From positions 32,709,544-32,773,543 of the forward strand of contig CM035165.1 in NCBI GenBank assembly GCA_020205615.1: a DNA stretch of 64,000 nucleotides. Direction: 5' to 3'. Shown here in pieces: positions 46,983 to 59,085 of this stretch. The first letter of the stretch is position 1. Each line of letters opens with the position of its first letter. The position numbers were made by a program, and so were the translations under genes. The DNA comes from Panax quinquefolius (lineage: Eukaryota > Streptophyta > Magnoliopsida > Apiales > Araliaceae). The notes under the pieces were generated by a model, which did not search any database, was not told the origin of the DNA, and saw only the letters and a list, made by a program, of their open reading frames with translations.

Positions 46983-47753
46983 TTTCTCCATCTATATCCA
47001 CATAAAATCAATATTTTCCTCATTATATAAATCAATAATTAATTATTCACAAATAATATTACAGAATCACAATCTCGGCAACCGGTGCCGCTCCTGGAAA
47101 AGAGGGGCATTCCAATAAGAATTTCTCATCTTCGCGTATGAATTAGGTGACCAAACCTCTCCTTAGATGTAACTTTCTAGACATTGCCAATAATGTTATC
47201 TAATAATATTATTCAGGATAATATGAATTATTGCTTCGATAATGAAAAAAATCGTAATGACAATTATTGAAACAACAAACAATATAAAATATCAACGCAA
47301 ACAATTATTAAATCAATAAAATATCAATAAGCGATTATTATCAGTAACCATTATTGAGTAGTGTCTTCTTACGTAAGAATCAATAATTGGAGCAATACCG
47401 TAGCTACTTCGTGTTTTAACCACCGGTATTATAACAAAGATTAATTGTGAATAACTACGCCAATTATTTTTAAACAACTTATATTTATCGCTTTCTTCAT
47501 CCAATCGCTTTCCGTTATGGGACCCAAAAAGATCACAGCAGTGGTGCATTTAATATTCTCCGACGTTAAAGAATATTCCACGACCAAACGAATATTCCCT
47601 AAATAACAATGAATATTTTATAACCACTTGCTTATTTTGAAATATTTGTGTATTTTACCTATAACTATCCACATTAATCAAATCAACCCTTACTATTTCA
47701 AAATAATAAATAGAGAAAATTAAATTTCATTAATAATAAGTTGAGGTCTTACA
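46983..47753 (-). repeat. 3' LTR of element C, initial piece (U3)
   Basis: Minus-strand LTR start TGTAAGACCTCAACTT at 47753, running left for 771 bp to the junction with array B. It carries the CATAACGGAAAGCG and GAATATTCG blocks of the other LTRs. The junction at 46981-46985 (ATTTT) is shared by both partners. Confidence 0.75.
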
Positions 47754-47769
47754 ACCTCCCCTCCTTATG

Positions 47770-50700
47770 AAATTTCGTCCTCGAAATTGGCGTACGTACT
47801 GGTGTTTCAAAAGGTGAGGATACCTCGCTTTCATTTCCGCTTTCCAATTCCCGTGTCATTTCCTCTATAAGCTTGATTCCTCCACAAAACTTTAACTTGT
47901 GGTATGACCTTTGCACGTAGGACATGCTCCTTCCTATCCAAGATCTTGACAGGTACCTCCTCATACGTTAAGTCTTCGGCTAGCTCGTCCGGTTCTAACT
48001 CTATAACGTGGTTCGGTCTTTCACATATTTACTGAAGTACGATATGTGAAACACATTATGAACACGAGACATACTCGGAGGTAACGCGAGTCTATAGGCT
48101 ACATTTCCTACTCGGTCAAGAATTTGAAATGGACCAATAAATCGTGGATTGAGCTTTCCTCTCGTCCCAAATCTTGTAACTCCCTTCCATGGTGCAACTC
48201 GCAACAATACATGATCCCCTATACTAAATTCCACGTTCTTTCGATGAAGATCCGCATAACTATTTTGTCGATCTTGTGCCATTTGTATACGTTGTCGAAT
48301 CATTTGGATATTTTCGGTAGTCATACGTACTAACTCGGGTCCCAACAATTTTGCTTCACCCACCTCATCCCAACATATTGGAGAGCGACACTTTCGTCCA
48401 TATAATGCTTCAAATGGAGCCACACCTATACTTGCTCGATAATCGTTGTTGTAGGAGAATTCCACCAATGGTAAATACTTATCCCAACCGCCTTGAAGTC
48501 TAGGACACGAGTCTTAATAGATCTTCAAGAGTTTGAATAGTCCTCTTTGATTGTCCGTCTGCTTGAGGATGGTATGCTTTAACTAAATCGCAAATCGTGC
48601 CCATAGCTTTTTGCAAGCTAACCCAAAATCTTAAAGTGAATCTTGGGTCACGATCCAAACTATGGATACAGGCATGCCATGCAACCTCACAATCTCATTC
48701 ACGTATATACTAGCAAGACGCTTCAAGGAATAAGTCTCCAGACGGCAAGAAATGAGCGGACTTGGTTAATCTATCAACAATAACCCAAATAGCATTGATG
48801 CCCCGAGAAACCGTAGGAAGACCCGTGAACGAAATCCATGGTAATGTGTTCCCACTTCCATTTCGGAATCTCAAGTGGTTGCAACGGACCCTTAGGTACT
48901 AGATGCTCCGCTTTACACGTTGACAAGTTAAACACATTGAGATAAACTTTGCAATCTCTCTCTTCATATTGTTCCACCAAAATGTATGTCAAGATCACGA
49001 TACATTTTGGTACTTCCAGATGGATTGCAAATGGTGTATTGTGTGCCTCCATCATAATCTTGTACTTCAAATCGTAGTCGTTAGGGACACAAAGTCCGGA
49101 GTGGACTCAAGTATTCCTTCTTCATCAATTCTCGCTCGAATAACACCTTCTTGTACTTTCTTCTTCATACGCATCGGCTCAAAGCCCTGGTGGCTTGAAA
49201 GAACCTTAACTTTTTCTATTAAAGTTAGCTCTATGCGTATACTTGACATCATCGCACTCATTCCTACATATGATCTTCTACTCAACGCGTCATCTACCAC
49301 GTTTGCTTTTCCAGGATGGTATTGAATAGTGTGGTCGTAATCTTTCAACAACTCAAGCCAACGTCGTTCTTGCGTGTTGAGTTCCTTTTGTGAAGAAATA
49401 TTTGAGGCTTTTATGGTCCTAATATATCTCCACTTTCTCCCCATATAAATAGTGCCTCCATATCTTTAGCGCTGAAACGATCACCGCCAACTCTAGATCA
49501 TGAGTAGGATAATTCCTCTCATATTCTTTAAGTTGTCGCGAGGCATAAAGCTATGACTTTTCCACGTTGCGACGAGAACACATCCTAACCCTTTGCTCAA
49601 GCATCGTTGATAACAAATCCATCCGTACAGGATGGTATTGTTAGAAACAGTCTTAAAATGAGTCTCCTCTTGAGCTCTTGGAAACTCTTCTCGCATTCCT
49701 CGCTCCATACGAATTTTGTATCCTTCCGAGTTAATTTGGGTTAATGGAGTAGCGATTCGAGAAAACCTTCCACGAATCTCCGATAATAACCAATAAGCCC
49801 AAAAAAGCTACGTGCTTGATCCACCGACTTGGTCTCTCCCAACTTTGTATTGCTTCAATCTTCACGGATCAACAGATACTCCATGTTTCGACACCACGTG
49901 CCCAAGGAATGCTACTTCCTCTCGCCGTAACTCGCATTTCTTCAATTTGACATATAGTTTGTTTTCACGAAGCCTTTGAGTACCAAATTTCAAATGGTGC
50001 TCATGATCTTCACGACTTTTGGAATATATGAGGATGTCATCAATAAAAACAACAACGAATCGATCCAAATATTCCTTGAATACTCGGTTCATCATATCCA
50101 TGAAAGCCGCATGAGCATTAGTTAATCCGAGAGACATGACTAAGAATTCATAATGCCCGTCATCGAAGTTCAAGGCGCATTTGGAATATCCTCGCCTCTA
50201 ATCTTCACCGATGATATCCGAATCGAAGATCGATCTTTGAAAAAATTGTGCCCTTGCAATCGGTCAAACAAGTCATCAATACGAGGTGAGGATACCTATT
50301 CTTGATGGTGACATGGTTCAATTCCCGATAGTCAATACAAAAGTCGCATACTCCCGCTTTTCTTCTTTACGAATAAAACAGAGCACCCCAAGGAGATGTA
50401 CTTAGACGAATGAAATCGATTTCCAACAATTCTCGTAGTTGGACCTTTAACTCCTGAAGTTCAATAGAGCCATTCGATATGGGGTTAGAAATGGGCTTTG
50501 TACCAGTTCAAGATCAATAAAGAATTCAACTTCACGCTCTGGGGTAGGCGGAAGTTCTTCAGAAATACGCCGGAAAGTCAATAACAACGGGAATATTATT
50601 CAAATTTGACGTGTCTTTATTCAAATCCATAACATGGGCTAAGAAAGCTTGACATCCGCTTTTCAATAAAACGAATAGCTTTATGATTAGATATGACAAA

Positions 50701-52312
50701 TGATTGATTTTAATGGTTTAGTTGCTTGAATTAAATAAACGGTTGGTTAGGAATATGAAAACTAACAACCTTACGAAAACAATCAATTTTGGCATGATGA
50801 GTAGTTAACCAATCAATCCCTAAAATCACATCAAAAGCAAGTATCTTTAAAGAGATAAGGTCAACAAAAAGGTGATGGTGCCAACTTGAATTAAACAAGA
50901 TTTATAAACAAAGGATGTGATGAAAGTTTCTCCCTAACGGAGTTTCCACAGATAGGTCAAAGTCTAATTTCTCCTGAGTCAAGTTTAAACGTTGAGCACA
51001 AGCGGGAGAGATAAATGAATGGGTAAAGCCGGTATCAAGTAAGGTATAAACTTCATGAAGAATTTATAAATAGCTTACCCGTGATCACCTCGTTTGGGTT
51101 CTCGCATTTTGACCAAATCCACAACAAACGCTCTTCCAGAACTGCTTGACTTTGACTTTTCTCGGGATGATCTTTTGAGTCACCGTCCCATTGAACTAGG
51201 TTTCGCTACTGCATAATCTCGAAAGCGATATGTCATTCCTTTCCACAATTATAGCATACCTTGAACTGTTGTGGGCGCTTTGACCGATATGTCCCTCTTT
51301 CCGCATTTATAGCATATAATGGCCGGTGGTCGTTCTTCTCCTTAGAACCAGCTGTTGCGCAAGACTGCTGTCTTCACATGGTCGTTGTTAAATCTCCTCT
51401 TTTAAAATCTCCTCCCGACTCGCTTCTTCTATTTTCATGGCCATGATTACCACCAGAGTGGTTACTATTTTTGTCCGCTTTTTTCTTTCTCCGTTGGTTA
51501 TCGTTGTTTTGTTGATCGATATCTCCTCCGATGATCCTCCTCGATTGTGGTCCCTCATTGACCGTACTCGTTATCTCGCTTCTAATAATTGAGCCCTCAT
51601 TTACAACATCCGAATAGAGAGAAAATTTATGAGAAATGAGATATTGGCGTATCGCCGGGTTTCAAACCTCTAAGAAACATCCGCGTCATACGCTCCTCAT
51701 TCTCCACCAAATGAGGTGCAAACTCGGATAACTCTCTGCAAACTTTGCCTCGTCTTTGAGACACCATCATATTGTTTTGTTCTAATCGATGAACTCCACT
51801 TCCTTCATATGACGAACACTTTCGGGAAAGTATTTGTCATTAAATAGTTTCAAACGCCTCCCAAGACATCTTTGAGTCTTGGTTGGATGGAGTACGCTTC
51901 ACGAGACTCCACTAGTAGTCCGCCTCGCCACGGAACATAAAAAGTGGCGAATGGAACCTTCTGTTCCTCCGCATCCCAAGACATCGAATATCTTGGTAAT
52001 TTGCTTGACCCATGTTTCCGCCATGATCGGATCGGCTTTCCTTTAAATTCTAGTGGTTCCAACTCTTTGAATCGCTTGCTTTGGCAACCCGTGAATTGCT
52101 ATCATTTCTCCCGTATTTTTGAACACGAGTCTCCTCGTCCGATTTTGCATGAAACTCGCAAAAAGCTTCTAAACATCCCTCGCTCATCATCTTTCCGGTG
52201 GTGTTTGTTCACGGGAGGAACATTGCCACCACTGTTGCGTTCTCCTCGTTGGTGAAAATCTTTGGCGTCTCCACGGTCTCATTTCCATTGTTAATATTCT
52301 CGGTCCAACAAT
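47770..52312 (-). pseudogene. gag-pol of element C (minus strand)
   Basis: Reading leftwards: gag from about 52312, with its start scrambled where the other copies have ATGTCGATTGAG. The zinc-knuckle region is at 51190-51310. The protease keeps a readable DTGF-THSF active site near 51025-51045 and VILGIDWL-type sequence near 50810. Reverse transcriptase lies at about 49690-50600, with the [11 protein letters not shown] segment at about 50000-50050 in a 103-residue open frame. RNase H is at 49270-49640 and integrase at 48500-49080. A 155-residue open frame (48001-48468) holds the integrase tail with [20 protein letters not shown] and the [20 protein letters not shown] block, ending at HNVFHISYF. 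The chromodomain-like end is at 47770-48000. The polypurine tract is at 47755-47766. This is the copy with the clearest protease active site. Confidence 0.82.
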
Positions 52313-52484
52313 CTCAAATCATCGTCATAAAACAAGGGTTAATTAAAGAAATCAATATATCACATAATATCCCTATATCTTGACCAACTAACAAATAAGC
52401 TTAGGTAGGACACACTAGCGAAGGATTTACTCGCCTCTCCCCTCCTAGTTCTATTCCCTGATCTCCGCTAAAGATCATATCCTA

Positions 52485-52496
52485 GCTCGATACCAA
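52485..52496 (-). other. Primer-binding site of element C
   Basis: The minus strand reads TTGGTATCGAGC, identical to array B, one base from the LTR end. Confidence 0.7.
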
Positions 52497-52497
52497 C

Positions 52498-55103
52498 CGC
52501 GACGCCCCCAAAATAGGTATACATCACCCATTCTCGAGATGTCAATGCATGGTATGTAAACAACTACAACTTTATTATTACAACATATAAACTCGTGAGT
52601 TTAAATACATATATTGCCATCTGAATAATATCCACACGCAAATAAATTCCCATCATAATTATTAATACATTATTTTACAAAAATGGTGAGGACTACTAAA
52701 CAACTCTCTCTAGAACCCTTCATTCCATACCCCAACTAAGACTCGCTACATTCTCGCCTCCCGAGAAGAAAAATGGAACAACAAGGAAAAGGGTGAGCTC
52801 AACTAGCCCAAAAAAAGAATATTATAACTAAGATAATATACAACAAATTATCGTTAGTCTTCAACATGGAAAAATCTAATAGAATACAATAGACAACAAG
52901 TTTTAAATCAATATTCGCAGCGAAAATAATAATTCATTAGAAGAGTTAAGTAGAGAATGCAAACAACTATCTTCTATGTATGAATTTAAAAGTTCATCGT
53001 CTATCTTTTTTCCCTATAATATCAATCAATATATATCCGGAATCAAATATTCATCTTTGCACTACTGTGCCAAAGATATTCATCATTAATCAAGTTCATC
53101 TAAACACATGTTCATCTTTGCACTACGGGCCAAAGATATTCATCAAAAATCATTCATCTTTGCACTACAGGCCAAAGATATTCAATTTATATCATCATTT
53201 AGGACTGAGGATGATGAAAGATATTTTTAAAGAAACGAATCCAGTGAAACAAAATGACAAGGATTAAGGATTAAGGATTCGTACTTTGTTTTATCCATGT
53301 CCAAAAATACCTCAAAATAATCATAGTGGTGTAAAATTCAAGAATGATCAAAATATGAATACAATCAAAGCTAGTATCCATAATAGATATTTTAGACGAA
53401 AAGGAAAAATTTTCATTTTTCGATGAATAGTCTTAGTATTAAGTGAATAAGATCAGATATCGTGAATAAATAACAGATATCGTGAATAGTAACTCCGACA
53501 CCAAAAATTCCAAATTTGATAAAAACTTGAGATCAATATTTCAAAGATAATGATATTGAAGAAATAATATCATTACTGAAAAAAATAATATCCCTTACCT
53601 CACAAAGACAAGATCTTTTAGTTGAAACACCTGATATAAAGCATGACTTGAACTTGCAAGTATAGCAATACTCAAAATATACTCAAAATACTCACAAGAA
53701 TACGCCGATAATATAGAGAGAAAAACTTGAGCTTACGGTGTGATTTTCAATTTTAACCTAAGAACCCTATTTATAGGAAAATCGCTAGAACACCAAAAGT
53801 AGAAAATTTAATATAATATTAATATATATAAAATTTTCCTACGCATACTCTTATAAACTGAAATCAGCTCATTTCAACAACCAACCAAGCCCACCAAACA
53901 TATCAAAAACGTTTTTCTAATTTAAATTATTTTAAACTTTCAAAATCAATTATTTGAGCTTTAGAACTTCAATAATTCATAATAAATAGCCCTTTATCGA
54001 AAAATTCAAATCTCATGAGTTTTATAGGAAATCCAATTCTCTACAACTTTGCGGAAGAAAGTTTTCCAAATTCCAAACAAAAATTGATCAAATTCACAAA
54101 CCAAGCGATTTTATTTATAATCAAATTTCAATCGATAAATGGGGTCCAATCGACATGTTTAACATGTTTTAAATATTTATTGCAACAAAAATACTCTTCC
54201 TCCTCGTATACTCATATATCCCACATTCGTTATAAAAATATCACCATTATTATATTATTAAAATAATATATTTAAATGAATTATTTTATCAAAAAAAGAT
54301 AAAATATTAATTTTCAACAATTGTCATAGTAAAAATTTTTTCCATCTATATCCACATAAAATCAATATTTTTCTCATTATATAAATCAATAATTAATTAT
54401 TCACAAATAATATTACAGAATCACAATATTGGCAACCAGGCCGTTCCTAGGAAAGAGGGGGCCTTCCAATAAGAATTTCTCCTTACTGACGCGCAATTAG
54501 ATGACCAAACCTCTCCTTAGACAGAACTTTCTAGACATTGCCAATAATGTTATCTAATAATATTATTCGGATAATATGAATTATTGCCGATAATGAAAAA
54601 ATATCGTGTAATGACAATTATTGAAACAACAAAGAATATAAAATATCAACGCAAAGAATTATTAAATCAATAAAATATCGAGCGATAATTACCGTAACCA
54701 TTATTGAGTAGTGCCTTCTTACGTAAGAATCAATAATTGGTGCAATATACTGCAGTCTTCTTGTGTTTTAACCAATAGAGTATTTTAACAAAGATTATCT
54801 GTGAATAACTACGCCAGTTATTTTTAAACAACTTATATTTATCGCTTTCTTTCATCTAATCGTTTTCCGTTTATGGGGCCCACAAAAGACCCGGTTATGC
54901 GAATATTCCTGCATGGCAGAAGAATATTCTACGACCAAAACGAATATTCCCGATAATAATGAATATTTTATAACCACTTGCTTATTTTGAAATATTTGCA
55001 TATTTTACCCATAATTATCCACATTAATCAAATCAACCCTTACTATTTCAAAATAATAAATAGAGAAAATTAAATTTCATTAATAATAAGTTGGGGTCTT
55101 ACA
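52498..55103 (-). repeat. 5' LTR of element C, intact
   Basis: Starts (minus) TGTAAGACCCCAACTTATT at 55103 and ends GGGGCGTCGCG at 52498, 2606 bp. The TATA box is the complement of 53768-53775. Three GAATATCTTTGGC units lie at 53050-53190. Used as the reference to place the broken 3' LTR. Confidence 0.85.
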
Positions 55104-55630
55104 CCCTAACATCTTAATACTCACCTACCGTTACAGGCTGTGGCGACAGTTATGTCTCACCCATATGGGTTTATTTTTATGTAAAGATAGTTTATATTTT
55201 TGTATACATAATGTAAATTTAAAAGATAATGTAAAGATACATAATGTAAAAATAAAAAATAATGTAAAGATAAGTTTGAATAAAAGATAAACTCATCTTT
55301 ATTTTATTTTTACATTATCTTTTACTAAAATTTATGTATCTTTTACTAAAATATAATGTAAAAATAAAAGATAATGTAAAAATAAAATAAAGATGAGTTT
55401 ATCTTTTATTCAGACTTATCTTTACATTATCTTTTATTTTACATTATCTATCTTTACATTATCTTTTAAATTTACATTATGTATACATAAAAATAAACTC
55501 TCTTTAAATAAAAATAAACCCATATGGGTGAGACCCACACTCCCGCCACAGCTTGTAGGGGCAGGTGAGTATTAAGATGTTAGACAACGATAATGTAATA
55601 AAATTAACTAACGGACAAAAGGAAAAGGGA
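55104..55630. mobile_element. Foldback element with long inverted arms (main part)
   Basis: CTAACATCTTAATACTCACC near 55107 is matched inverted by GGTGAGTATTAAGATGTTAG ending at about 55583. The arms continue inwards through CTCACCCATATGGGTTTATT and AAAGATAATGTAAA words to a centre near 55350. Outwards, 55588-55630 pairs with 33316-33360. The central part is made of TTACATTATCTTTTA words. It resembles long-armed MITEs of the Mutator/foldback kind. No TSD could be fixed. Confidence 0.7.
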
Positions 55631-55733
55631 GGGAAATTGTTGACCAATCTTAATTTCTTCATCGTCTGTAGATCAACTATGAATCAACTTTGGTTCTTTG
55701 AGCATTCTTTCATAACAAACGTTCATGCGGATG

Positions 55734-55738
<5 letters not shown>

Positions 55739-55779
<41 letters not shown>

Positions 55780-55878
55780 GATCCGGATCAGATACATCTA
55801 CTTATCTTACTCAATTCGTCTTTTCCCCCTTTTTTGCGGCGGTTTCGAGATCATCATACAATCGTCAGATGTATTGAT

Positions 55879-55934
<56 letters not shown>
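55739..55934. repeat. Two (TA)n arrays flanking a 105-bp insert with inverted ends
   Basis: (TA)n at 55739-55778 and 55884-55934. The insert starts GATCCGGATCAGATACATCT and ends, inverted, GATCAATACATCTGACGATTG, so its termini share GATCA(G)ATACATCT. This is the pattern of a small MITE that entered a (TA)n tract. Confidence 0.5.
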
Positions 55935-55936
<2 letters not shown>

Positions 55937-56012
55937 TCCATCTAAACGTTGTTCCCAAAAAGCCAAGCAGAATTTTCAACGCTAGCTTATACGTACTGAT
56001 TATTTATTTAAT

Positions 56013-56020
56013 TATAAATA
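56013..56020 (+). promoter_or_regulatory. TATA box of the VQ gene
   Basis: TATAAATA 80 bp before the ATG at 56093, with an AAC- and CT-rich leader. Confidence 0.6.
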
Positions 56021-56092
56021 AGCCCTCCAACTTCTTCTTTTTAATATTTCCTCAACAAAAAACCAACCTCTGATCTGTTTATTTTTCCCAAG

Positions 56093-56452
56093 ATGAAAAC
56101 CATTTCTGTTCCATCAAAGCTATCCATGAGCAAAGATTCCCGCGTAATACTGAAGCCAAAAATACGCATAATTCACGTATTTGAACCAAAAATCATACAG
56201 ACAGATGTTGCAAATTTTCGAGAAATGGTGCAGAAATTCACAGGAAAGCCTGCTGCGGTTCATAAAAATAAAACTAGTACTGTTTCTCCGAGCTTGCAAA
56301 ATGGAGTGAAAATGAAGGAAAGGAAAGACTTGTATGGTGATATTTTTGCTGAAATTGATGGTGGTTTTTTTGAAGATCAAGCCACTGAATTTTCTGCATT
56401 CCTTTTTGAATCTTCAAAATTAATCTATGCAGAAACGCCGCTTCATGACTAG
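56093..56452 (+). CDS. VQ-motif protein
   Basis: 119 residues, intronless as usual for this plant family. The VQ motif FREMVQKFTG is at residues 42-51, matching FxxxVQxxTG exactly, in the context HVFEPKIIQTDVANFRE. The basic N terminus (MKTISVPSKLSMSKDSRVIL) may direct nuclear import. The acidic, aromatic C terminus contains FFEDQATEFSAFLFES. VQ proteins bind the DNA-binding domain of group I and IIc WRKY transcription factors through this motif and modulate defence, growth and seed development. The KPKIRIIHVFEPKII lead-in is most like short VQ proteins of the VQ8 type as I remember them, but I do not assign a number. The frame is intact and a TATA box is in place. The neighbours are transposons only. 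Confidence 0.88.
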   Translation: MKTISVPSKLSMSKDSRVILKPKIRIIHVFEPKIIQTDVANFREMVQKFTGKPAAVHKNKTSTVSPSLQNGVKMKERKDLYGDIFAEIDGGFFEDQATEFSAFLFESSKLIYAETPLHD

Positions 56453-58080
56453 TAGCAGCAGCAGATCATCATGTTTTTTTTCTCCCTGTTTGTTAACTGA
56501 ACATGAAGTTCGATCTTGTTAATTTCTTTTGGTCTTGTTTTTCTGTTTATGATTTTATCAATGTCAAAGCTGTGGAGAAGAAATATACTTACTGTTTTCT
56601 TTTCTTTTAACTTGTCATGTATTAGCTACTTCTTCCTAAAGCTCAGTGACAAAAGTGTAAGAATTCACATTATATAAATAACTAGTTGTGTCCCGTGCCT
56701 CCGACACTACATGAATGGTGTGCCTTATTCTAAATTTTGGACGACCCAAATGATTTATTAAGATGAGCATGAAATTCAAAATCAATTCTATTTTGTTAGA
56801 TAGATTATACAGTACTGTTCTACATTTATGTGATATTGAGTTTGTACAAATTATTACAAAATTGTCACCATATGCATTAGAGTTTGTGGACAGGAGAAAT
56901 TTTAAACCCGAGCAATTTTGTCAATTTCTATTGTGGATCCTAACCCCGTAGTATAATTTGTGTAGGAGCATTTTTAACACCCTCTTCAACCACTTTAAAA
57001 TACTCAAATAGGTGGGCCACATTAGAAAAATTCTCTTCAAGGGTGTAAACAAACACAAAATTTATCGAGTATAAAATAAGATTTGATTGAGGCTCATTTA
57101 GCTACCGAGTCGAGCACGATTCCGAATTGAATCCGAGCAGTTTGAACTTTTCGAACGAATATGATCCGAGTATCAATAGAAAATTACAATTTTAGGAGAT
57201 TCGAGTAATTTTTCGAATTTTAAAATTTGCTCATATTTGACTTATTTATATTTCGAGTCGAGCTCGAATCGAATTTTTAGTCGAGCGAGTATGAATCGAG
57301 CCCGAACTGTTTGCTCATTTTACAGCCTTATCTCCAACAACCTCTTCAACTTTAGTCATCAAATCTGCAACCTCTTTCTCACTCTTCAAATCTGCAACCT
57401 CTTTCTTACTCTTCAAATATACAATTAAAGACTAAAAATATTTATTACGCTTGATGAGTTTGATGTACAATTCATTGAATTGAAGAGACTGATGAGACAC
57501 AAAATATAAAAGTAGCAAATGATATTCATCAAATTGCCATGTAGGTCAACAAATTATAATTTTAAAATTTTTTTTACTACTACTGTTGGAGATGCTCTAA
57601 CTACACTAAAAAATATATTATGACGGTTGGATGTGCGTTAAAAAGATAAACATTCTTATCCGACATTTATTATTATCATATAGTCACTTTTAAAACGGTA
57701 GAACATCTAATTTATGTATAGATATATAGTGAATGTCCTAAAATTTTAAGCCTTGAATCCAAATAGGGCAAGAACAACATAAAACAAACAAATGCCAGAA
57801 TATTGTTCCTCTTTTACTACAATGTAATATTTAGAGCATATTAAGATTTTGTAGGACACGTTACTTTCCTACGTGATTTTTTTTTCATAATATTAAATTT
57901 TTGTCTACACTTTTTGTTTTTAAAAGAATTGTATTTAAGTATTTAAATGTCAATAAGATTAATTTTCCCAACTAAAGAAGTATGAGAGAACGGATAACAA
58001 GATGCTATAAACAAAACTAAAGATCAGTTGTGAATTTCTAAATCTGGAGGCATAAAACTAATGTTTGACTTCTGCGTAAC
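56453..58080. other. 3' flank of the VQ gene and unassigned DNA
   Basis: An ACTAGTTGTGTCCCGTGCC stretch (56682-56700) and repeated GAGTCGAGC/CGAATCGA words (57100-57305) are repeat-like. 57361-57420 holds two and a half units of CAAATCTGCAACCTCTTTCT. No gene recognised. Confidence 0.45.
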
Positions 58081-58090
58081 CCAAAGTCGG

Positions 58091-58093
<3 letters not shown>

Positions 58094-58122
<29 letters not shown>
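58094..58122. repeat. (TA)n microsatellite
   Basis: About 14 uninterrupted units. Confidence 0.9.
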
Positions 58123-58129
<7 letters not shown>

Positions 58130-58314
58130 ATAAAATTTATTTTATTTTAAAGTTTGGAATAAATTACACTATCTATGTAGTTATTTAGATTTGAGACACA
58201 ACTTAAATATATATATGAAAAAATATATATATTGTGTGTTTGTTTCATACACTGATTATACCATGACCAGTCATCATAATAAAAAAACTAAATCATGAAA
58301 AGTCCTACCATGTA

Positions 58315-58315
<1 letters not shown>

Positions 58316-58402
<87 letters not shown>
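58316..58402. repeat. Compound (AC)n(AT)n microsatellite
   Basis: About 20 AC units (58316-58355) followed directly by about 23 AT units (to 58402). Confidence 0.9.
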
Positions 58403-58407
<5 letters not shown>

Positions 58408-58439
58408 GGAATCAAAGTCCCACCGATAAAATAAAATTA

Positions 58440-58715
58440 ATTTTTTTTATTTATTTTTTGCTTTTTTTTTAAAACAACTAAAAGAAATATTTGATATTTT
58501 ATGGAACTGAAATTTTTCCATAATATAATGTTTTGGGCGTGATTTAAATACCTATACCAAAAAATGGTGGTACAGTCTGCACAGACTGTACATACATGTT
58601 TTGTTATACGTACCCAAATCACACCCAAAACACTATTATGAAAAAATTTCAATTCCATAATTTTTTATTTATTTTTTTAGTTATTTTAAAAAAAAACAAA
58701 AAAAAAAAAAAGTTC
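58440..58715. mobile_element. Foldback MITE with arms of about 100 bp
   Basis: The left arm includes TATGGAACTGAAATTTTTCC and TTTTGGGCGTGATTTAAATAC (to 58553). The right arm, inverted, reads TATGGAATTGAAATTTTTTC and TTTTGGGTGTGATTTGGGTAC (58611-58661), with matching T/A-rich outer ends. A smaller palindrome TACAGTCTGCACAGACTGTA sits at the tip. No TSD fixed. Confidence 0.6.
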
Positions 58716-58755
58716 GGACATTAGATCCGTCCTGACGTCCTGACCGGGATCTTGT

Positions 58756-58757
<2 letters not shown>

Positions 58758-58816
<59 letters not shown>

Positions 58817-59040
58817 TGCGGATCTTAAGCTCACCCTTATTAATCTCACTCAACTCACTTCATTTTTAGCGATGGACTCGGCGACGATTGAAAACAATCG
58901 TCGTTACATACTTTTAGCGACGTTATATGTTATCCGTCATTAAAAGTATAGACGACGGTTGTATATAATCGACTCACGTCACGTCCGTCATTAGAGTAGG
59001 GTGAGCTCTAGTAAAAATGGATAAGGGTGAGCTTAAGATC

Positions 59041-59085
<45 letters not shown>
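58758..59085. mobile_element. MITE inside a (TA)n microsatellite
   Basis: (TA)n at 58758-58814 and at 59044-59085 flank a 229-bp insert. Its ends are GCGGATCTTAAGCTCACCCT and, inverted, TCCGGATCTTAAGCTCACCC, so the terminal inverted repeat is about 22 bp. The inside carries GCGACGATTG...CAATCGTCG palindromic words. (TA)n-targeting MITEs are known in plants (Micron-type in rice). Confidence 0.7.

Larger units (their letters stand above)
33361..55103 (-). mobile_element. Ty3/Gypsy chromovirus element C, minus strand, interrupted by array B
   Basis: Minus-strand element with 5' LTR 52498-55103, internal region 47754-52497 and a 3' LTR in two pieces (46983-47753 and 33361-34742). The plus-strand array B (34743-46982) splits the 3' LTR. 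About 440 bp of that LTR are missing between the two pieces when compared with the intact 5' LTR. Flanks show an imperfect 5-bp duplication CCTTA/CCCTA. It belongs to the same LTR subfamily as B (AACTTATTATTAATGAAATT at the LTR start). Confidence 0.75.

Noticed and set aside
55565..56073. Frames of 126 and 79 residues with long IYIYIY runs.
   Set aside because: The runs are translated (TA)n microsatellites.
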